Of a DNA stretch of 64,000 nt, positions 56,406 to 64,000 are shown piece after piece; positions within the stretch are counted from its first letter, which is position 1; each line of letters opens with the position of its first letter. The position numbers and the translations under genes are program-made. The notes under the pieces were generated by a model, which saw only the letters and a list, made by a program, of their open reading frames with translations, did no database searches and was not told the origin of the DNA. Source of the DNA: Clitopilus passeckerianus (taxonomy: Eukaryota > Basidiomycota > Agaricomycetes > Agaricales > Entolomataceae); NCBI GenBank assembly GCA_944990035.1, contig CALYLX010000133.1:124001-188000 (forward strand). Direction: 5' to 3'.

Positions 56406-59400
56406 TTTAGTGATTTGAGGTGGGACTTTTATTTGCGCTTCTTGTGAGCTTGACTGACGGGATCTCTAGTATGCTCTAATTTAATGCTGGTCTGTGCGTT
56501 GCTCTCTTCATTTCTACATTTTCTCACTTCCCGCATTATTCATCTTCGAGCATCTTTTGTTGGTCCCGTCGATTTGAATCACTTGACCACCACCCTCATG
56601 TATTTAGGGAACAGCACAATTCAATGAATTTAATTCGTTCAGACTTTCTGCTCTCCGAGACCCTTGAAGCGCCCATCCAACGGAAGCAAAATGAACTTGA
56701 CTATCCTGCGTTCACCAGAACCTGGGATCCAAGATGGGATCTTCGCGCTGCCCACAGTTATGGGTGAGATCGCGTGAGTGGCGGCGGCGCCAGCGTGCAT
56801 CGATCAAGCTTATCTCTACATCTGAGACCCAATCTCCTTGAATCTCCATGTACAACTATTGCAACTACAAGTTCTTGCCATGCAAGAAAAGCAATATTGA
56901 GGAGGATGGGCACTCAGAAGATGACCTGCAACGCAAGATCCCGAAATGAGTCGCTTTCCTATTGGTTCTGCCATGTTTATTTGGTGGCTGCAGGCTAGAA
57001 GAGAATGTACGACCAATCGGGCAAGACCCTGGCGGATTGAAGCGACATGGATGAAGCGTTTACGGCCGACGAGCCTATGTGCGCCCACAGACGTTCACTC
57101 CGTTAGACTTGCTTTCCGGCCCGCCTTTGTGTCGGAGACCAGTTGATATGAAATCAGTGGTGTCTTCAGGGGTCCTTGTGACTTGAACGCTTCCCGCAAA
57201 AAGGCTAATCCTGGCGTAAGTAGTCTGGATGAAATGAAGGCGGTGTGCACTGTGTTCATTTCATCACAACGAAGGACAGGAGATCCTCATTGTCGACCCT
57301 CAACGGGTGATTATCATAATGGAATACTAATTTCATTCCAGCATGGTTCATCCCAAATTCCCCTCTTGAGAATAGTCATTTCGCTATCAATTATCCGTTA
57401 TTCTCTCACCCACCGGATGTGTATGGACTCATGCCGAGTCGGAGAGTAAATAGGAGATCATGAAGGTTCGAAATTCACTGGCTCAGGATCCATCTCCTCT
57501 CCACTGAATTACAGTACGCGAGATTACTCGTCTTGACTCCCTCAGTGGGGCTCTGGCGATCCAATCGCCGCTCCCACCTTGCCGTCAGCCAATCCTGTTC
57601 TATTCGGCTCTCTTGAGTAAATCCGGCACCGTGTTCCGTTCGCTCTAACATCCGGTTATGCCGTTCCCAAGGCTTAGGAGTAACTATGACAGGGCTGATG
57701 ACGTCCAAAGGGTCGCTGATCTGCACTGGACGGGTATTCTACCACTGTCCCGCTAGTAGGAATTAACGATGGCGCATTCTGCACTGGTTTGGTCAAGGCT
57801 TGGTAATGTGCTCCTCCGGAGAGGAACTGGATTAACAAGCTATTGGATGTCTTTTCTTGCCGGTAACAAACACCAGACGATCTTACAAACACGTTTTGGC
57901 GGTTAGCCTAGTATGCTAGATGCGAGCACGGGACCAACCAACTCTCTGGAACACTCAGGCTTTCCTTGAAGACCGCCGAATACGTGCCGTACAGGAGGAC
58001 GAGATGAAGACGAAATTTCTGGATTTCAAAAAACACCCTGATCATTACTAGTGCAACTTAATTTGGCCAACGGGATCATCAATGAGAAAAATACAGGCGG
58101 TAACTTTCCCAAGATGGATCGATAAAGGGGACAATTACATGATTGATGCGTCGTCCGAGTGGCCGAGGGACGAGTTCTGAAGTATCTCACCTTTCCCGAT
58201 ACGCTTAGCAACTCGTATCTGTCGTCCCAATGAGTCGCGATGTCAACCTCGACAGAGGCCGCCGGGCATCAAACCATCCGAGGCCCTCTTTCTATTCTTC
58301 TGGCAAGCTCAAAGAGGTATACAGCTTGCACGCCAATCCCGTGTATGTTGTTTTTCTCGAATAAGGAATCTCTAATTCTATTATGGATCGAGGGTAGCGC
58401 TGTGACATGTTGATGGCGTTAAATTCAGTCGCCACAACACAACCCAAGTTATACACACGCACCTTCCATTTATGGGGACAAGCTTAACTCGAGCGCGGGT
58501 TTTCTCTCGTACCCCCTCACGTCAAAACATTACCTGGCAGTTTAGTTCGGCTTACCTCAAATCGCCGGGTGTCAGACTATTGAGGGGTAGCCTCGCCTCA
58601 CTATAGCCCACTGTTGGGCTGCCCATTGTTCCCCTAGGTGGTGGTTGCTGCGACGAAGAACAGCGTACGTGTAGTTTCAAGAATTTCACCAATACGACGG
58701 TGACTTGACATATTTTTATATAGGATTTTTTGATACGGGAAACAGCCTCATTCCGATTTGAGGAGCAACGAGGTATAATATCTATGAATCGATGAAGCTG
58801 AAGCTTGATGGAATGGCGGGGGGGAAGGCGGGGGAGACCTGATGCAGTTACAACAGACAATAAGGCTAGTGGTAGGCATTAATTCTCTATCCATTTTTCT
58901 CAGACTTTTCTGTCTTCAATGAATATAGTCAAGGCGCTCCCTCATCCAGCTTGTTTGTTGGCCTCGCCACTGAGAAGTCAATCATGGACTCGAATTCGAC
59001 GGGGTCTGGACCTCGTCAACAGCTCGCCAATACCGACGGAAGCACCCAAGTCTATTTACAACGGCAACCGATGCCCATCACACCGCACCACTCTGCGCAC
59101 GATGCTCGCGGTGAAGAGGACTCGGAATCTACAGCGCACACACTTAAGACGCTACCTCGATAATGCAAAACTGGACGACTGGAAGGCACCGAAGTCTTAC
59201 GCCTTTTTTTATTTCCAAGTTCTCGACTTGATGTCGTATTTTTGAGCATGGTTCGCGGAAGGGATGCTAGAAGGGGACAAGAGGGCATCTGGCGAGCCAT
59301 TAAATCCTCGGTCATGGAACAGTCGATAAAATATCTCTCCAACCGCAGGTGGCGGGAGAGATTCGACGCGACTCAATCTTTGCTAGTGACTGTTATGCAT

Positions 59401-60286
59401 GTGAAGCCAAAACCAAAGATTGATTCCTGAAAAAAGCCCTCAAAGTCGTGTGACAAGGTTCCTGAGAGACGATTGCAGCTAGAATTCTCTAGTGTCGTGC
59501 AAGAAAACTTGTGGCCTGTACCAGATAGCTATCAAACGACTGGCAGAGAATCCTCGCATGAATATTCCCCAGTCACTCGTTGGGCCATTCGCATTATATG
59601 AGTCGGTGGTGGTCGACATCGCCGCCACTACATCGTGATACATATTGAAAAGTAGCTTGTGTTCCTCTGCGCTTAAAATTGGTGGTGGTCCAGGTCCCAT
59701 TCTATGGGAAAACGAATCCATCACGATCTTTATCTCGGCCATCTAATCAACCGAGAAACTGAATACTCTGTGAACTGTATATCAAGGCAGTAACGCACCG
59801 TACATGGTCGTAGATAAAGGGGACAACGAGTTGAAAAAGCTTTACTCGAGACGCCCACATGAACGACATAGGAGTGGGCCAGCGGGAGGATGATGCCGAG
59901 TGTGCTGGGCGCAGCGGAGAGATCCTTGATTGCCATCACTCTCGACATCATGTTTCCCTCGAGGAGCTAAAATTCGTAGCTTCTCCATCTCCTTCTCCTA
60001 CCATTTGCATGTTTGACTACCCACTACTTAGCGAGAGCGAATTTAGAGAACTAAGAAGATTTTATGAGTCATATGTCTTATGGTGATCTCCCTACTCCGA
60101 CCTGGACTTCAGGCACCTCGCGCCCAGTGCGGGGTGAGATAACCGAATCAGAATGATTTCGCATCCACTACATGCGGACACGTGCCCGAAACCAAGAGGA
60201 CACACGGCATAGGACGACCATGACTATACTTAGGCTAGCTTGGCCACACGAGCGGTGTCACCTTTCCTCCTCCTTCATCTTTCTCG
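56406..60286. other. Gene-poor 3.9 kb stretch
   Basis: No spliced gene can be supported. The best leftovers are a 60-codon open frame from ATG 58984 (plus strand) and an 87-codon one from ATG 59742 (minus strand, with GPPPILSAEEHKLLF). Both are short and match nothing I know. No tRNA or repeat array seen. Confidence 0.4.
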
Positions 60287-63067
60287 ATGCCAGCGCACCC
60301 TGCGTCTGCGAGCTCTACTTCTTTAGCCGCAGCGCTAGCCACTCCTTTACCTGCTGGCGCGGATGACCTGGAATTAGCACCTCCCAGGGCATCCTTTTTT
60401 GCCCAGTCAGAGCTGTCATCAAGTGGTCGCAACTCTTACGTTCCTTCGACCAATGCTCCCTCGGCTTCAGAGCAGCCCCTCGTTTCACCAGCTGCAAAAG
60501 AAGAACGAGAGGAATACGTCGATGAGACCGGCCAACAGCCAGAGAAACCGAAACGCCGACTACCTCTCCTCCTCACGATTGGTGCTTTGACGCTAATTGT
60601 GATTGTTCTTGTTGTGATCCTTCCAGTATACTTCAAAGTTATCAAGCCCAACAAGCATTCAGACCTCTCTGGTCCTCCCTCCGGAACTTCCACTCCCGGC
60701 TCTAGCGATGGAGGTTCACCCAATGGTGGCGATTCCCAGCTAGTGACCACAGGTGGGGACGGTTCCAAGATCACAACGGAAGACGGCAACACGTTTATCT
60801 ACAACAACACCTTTGGTGGTTATTGTGAGTTTCGTTTCTAATCGATGATCAAGCGATGCATTTTCTTGGCCGACATTGGCGGAGAACTCGTGACATTCAT
60901 GGAAAACATTCCTAGCGCCAATTAGACTAGCGCTTCGCCGACCTTGAGGCACCTTATATCCCTTATCACATCTTTCCTTCCGGCTTGAATTTCAATACTC
61001 ATCTTCTCGAAATCTTCTGTTAGGGGTATACGATCCAAATGATCCTTTCAACGACGGCGCTACACCAAACTCGTGGACACCTCCGCTGAACCAGAGTTGG
61101 AATTGGGGGAAGGACAGAATCTATGGGTGGGTGCCGTCGTCATATCCTATGCTGCAGACAGGTTAATCCAAACCGTGTCTATTTTTAGGGTCAACCTCGG
61201 TGGCCTGTTTGTCCTTGAGCCATTCATTTCCCCAATATACTTCCAAAAATATCCCGGCACAGTTGATGAGTGGACATTGAGCGAGCAGATGGCAGCCGAC
61301 ACGGCCAATGGCGGCCTGAACCAGATCGAGGACCATTACAAGACCTTTATCGTGCGTATCCCAGCATGTGTATTCATACCTGGTCTTACGAGAAATACCG
61401 CAGACGGAGCAAGACATTGCTGAAATCGCAGGGGCTGGCTTGAACTGGGTACGACTCCCCATCCCATTCTGGGCTATCGAGACCTGGCCGGGAGAACCAT
61501 TCCTTGCCAAAACGAGCTGGAAGTGGGTGAACGACCTTTCTCTTTCAACGGATAACGTTGCTCAACAAATACCTGGTCAGGTATATCCTCCGTGTTTTGG
61601 GCTGGTGCCGTAAATATGGTCTACGAGTGAACCTCGACCTTCATGCCATTCCTGGTTCTCAGAACGGTGAGCCTGCCACGAGACGTAAACGTTGTTGCGA
61701 ACATATCTGACTCTCGTTCCATCAGGCCTCAACCACTCTGGCAGGCTCGGACAGCCTAACTTCCTCAATGGTGTCATGGGCATCGCCAATGCTCAACGTG
61801 CTCTCGAGTACATTCGTGTCATTACCGAATTTATCTCTCAACCTGAATACAAGAACGTCGTTCCCATGTTCGGCTTCATGAACGAGCCTCTCCAGTCTAC
61901 GATCGGAAAGGACTCCTTGACTTCCTTGTGAGTTCTGAGCGCATCAATAGTTGACGCCATCACTCATTCCCTCTCTTTCACCGATAGCTACATTGAGGTC
62001 CACAATATGGTTCGCAGTATTACCGGCACTGGAGAGGGGAATGGGCCCTTCCTCTCGATTGGCGATGGTTTCAGTGGTGTATCCAATTGGGCCGATTTCT
62101 TGCCTGGATCAGACCGAATCGCTTTGGACACTCATCCTTATTTCGCATTTGACGGATCCTCAGCCACTGCCCCCATTGCGACAGGTACAGGGGCAAGTGC
62201 GGGTGGTACCTGGCCCGCAGCAGCCTGCAACCGCTGGGCCTCTAATTTGAACAACAGGTCAGTGCTCACCGTTCCGGATACATTGACGCTTTGATAACAT
62301 ATTCTGTCAATAGTCGAGCAAACTTCGGTGTCACCATTGCTGGCGAGTTCAGCAATGGCTTCAATGACTGCGGCTTGTTCCTCCACGGACCTCAGAACAC
62401 AGGCAACAACTATGGTGGAGACTGTGGCGATTGGACCGATTCTACAAACTGGAGCGCTTCTACCAAAGCTGGTCTGATGGCATTCACCAGGGCCAGTATG
62501 GATGCTCTCGGCGATTGGTTCTTCTGGACATGGAAGGTTCGTTGGGTCGACTGATTGATGGATATGTACGATGCTGACCATCACATGTAGATTGGTGCTT
62601 CGCAGAAGGGCATTGTCGAGTCCCCTCTCTGGTCCTATCAACTCGGCCTCGAGAACGGGTGGATCCCCAAGGACCCCCGAACGGCACTCGGAACATGTGA
62701 AGCTCAGGGCGTTGACTCTTCCCAGTTCAGTGGCAAGTTCAAGTCGTGGCAAACTGGGGGTGCGGGCGCAGGTACTATTGCAGCAACTGCAACGGCTGCG
62801 TATCCTTGGCCGCCTGCTCAAATCTCCAATGTCGATGTGCCTGTCAGCTTATTGCCCACATATACACCAACGGCACCCATCGTCAGCCTTCCTCCGCCGA
62901 CCCTTTCCCCGACCCCGACCAAGAGCGTTGATGTTGGGAGCGGATGGTTCAATTCACAGGACACGGCATTGGCACCCACCCCCGTTGCTGGCTGCACATA
63001 CCCCAAGGATGCATGGGACGCCGTCGATGCGGCAGTTCCACCACCATGTGGAACTGATTCTTCGTAA
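60287..63067 (+). CDS. Glucan 1,3-beta-glucosidase (GH5), membrane-anchored
   Basis: Starts at ATG 60287. The first exon ends at 60824; a 199-nt intron (60825-61023) is the longest in the window, and seven or more short introns follow. The N-terminal cytoplasmic tail of about 110 residues (Ser/Ala/Pro-rich) precedes one transmembrane segment (LLLTIGALTLIVIVLVVILP), so this is a type II protein with the enzyme outside. GH5 marks: VNLGGLFVLEPF, GLNWVRLPIPFWA, GLRVNLDLHAIPGSQNG, the acid/base Glu in FGFMNEP, and the nucleophile Glu in IAGEFSNGFNDCG. A Pro/Thr-rich C-terminus ends at 63067. It trims beta-1,3-glucan of the wall. The anchor makes it a wall-remodelling enzyme like ExgD rather than a freely secreted digestive one. 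Confidence 0.88.
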
Positions 63068-64000
63068 AAACTTCTTGGACTTCTCGATATACCACTTGGA
63101 TTCTCGCGTCATGGACTTGTGACTGCTGTATCTACTTTCATCATACCTTTTTTGACATTCTTAGTTACCGGCAGGACACTTAAATTTTTCTTGTTACATG
63201 GCAGACATACATGGTCGACTAATTTATCTCCGTGTATTCGTCGTAGTAATGATCTACCAATACTGGGCGCTCCTTGCTTTGTCGCGATTGGCGGACTGGA
63301 TATCACGTACATCCTGACATGAGCAGAGATGAACAGACCTCCGGTGTTTAAAGAGTCCCTTCTCGATAAAAGCAGAAGAATGCCTGACACCAGGTGCTGC
63401 TCGGCCGCTCTGGATATGGCGGGAAATTTTAGGGCTTGAATACACTCGGCCGTCGAGCCTTTCCTGAACGGAGTCACCAATCCCACATGGTTCCATATTC
63501 GATGTGCGACATCGTGTGTGACCAACGTCGTGAAAGTGATACGATTAGGCGAGCAGCATTCTACTTTCTGGAGTCCTCGTTGGTTCCAACCTCCTATGGC
63601 GCTGCTGCCAGAGTTCTTGGGTCCTGCCACGACGAGGTAAACGGGTGAGTTGATTCCCGGCTTGCCGGATTTAAATGCGGCCATCATCCAGTCAGATTTG
63701 AGATCGAGATTCTGATGATGCCATCATGTCGGTAACCGGATTCAATTGCAGCCTATTGAAACATCGGACCCTCGGAAGACACTGATATGTTTTTTTTTGA
63801 CCCGCCTCTTTCCACACTTCCTCAGGACTCGGGGCGAATACTCTGGTCAAGCGGCCTCTCATGACCTTCTTCAACGGAGAACGAAAGGATTTTGACTGAA
63901 CTAGACCTAAACAGCGCAATAGGCTTCTGAAAAACGGTCAATGCATCTAAAAGAAACCCCATTCTGCAAAAGGGGACAGTAACTTCGGTTCGGAGACAAT
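63068..64000. other. 3' flank, nothing identified
   Basis: 0.9 kb after the beta-glucanase; no exon recognised before the window ends. Confidence 0.4.

Noticed and set aside
59479..59742. 87-codon open frame on the minus strand
   Set aside because: Plausible composition, but no introns, no partner exons and no recognisable family.
1..64000. CRISPR arrays, phage genes or bacterial operons
   Set aside because: No spaced direct repeats or bacterial-type gene order; the introns show this is fungal nuclear DNA.

Overview
This is nuclear DNA of a filamentous basidiomycete, most likely an Agaricomycete. Genes are cut by many short GT..AG introns (about 43-65 nt). The gene content fits: tyrosinase, RGS protein with DEP repeats, CxVTVTV-type wall mannoprotein-like genes, GH5 exo-beta-1,3-glucanase, DUF6593-like small proteins and F-box proteins. 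All gene models were spliced by eye from the sequence.

Layout. 1-6620: four tandem, same-strand paralogues with an N-terminal membrane anchor and a beta-rich ectodomain (the first is cut by the window edge). 6787-8427: F-box protein with a one-base frameshift. 8976-10434: unknown protein with PPxY and a C-terminal CVIC. 10612-13109: 14-TM-type MFS transporter with a nonsense codon and a frameshift. 14363-14896: small PPxY membrane protein. 15352-18403: kinase-fold protein lacking the key catalytic residues.

19-35 kb is an accessory zone. It holds five apparently intact DUF6593-like genes, one pseudogene and one relic, a secreted protein built of three Cys-rich modules (23144-24551), GC-rich and inverted repeats, and long stretches without genes. 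35.6-45 kb holds a short secreted tyrosinase, three more members of the small membrane family (one broken), a small secreted protein and two GPI-type wall proteins. 45.2-48.3 kb holds the 3' part of an adenylate-forming reductase abutting an F-box fragment.

From 48.8 kb the window looks like core genome: an intron-bearing tRNA-Phe, an FlbA/Thn1-type RGS gene (possible frameshift), a histidine-acid-phosphatase-like gene whose RHG motif reads RNG, a head-to-head SRP72/pinin pair, a 3.9 kb gene-poor stretch, and a membrane-anchored GH5 beta-glucanase.

Themes: local amplification and decay of small surface or secreted gene families next to conserved housekeeping genes. Several single-base lesions recur. 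Either accessory genes are decaying here or the sequence carries indel errors; reads or transcripts would decide.
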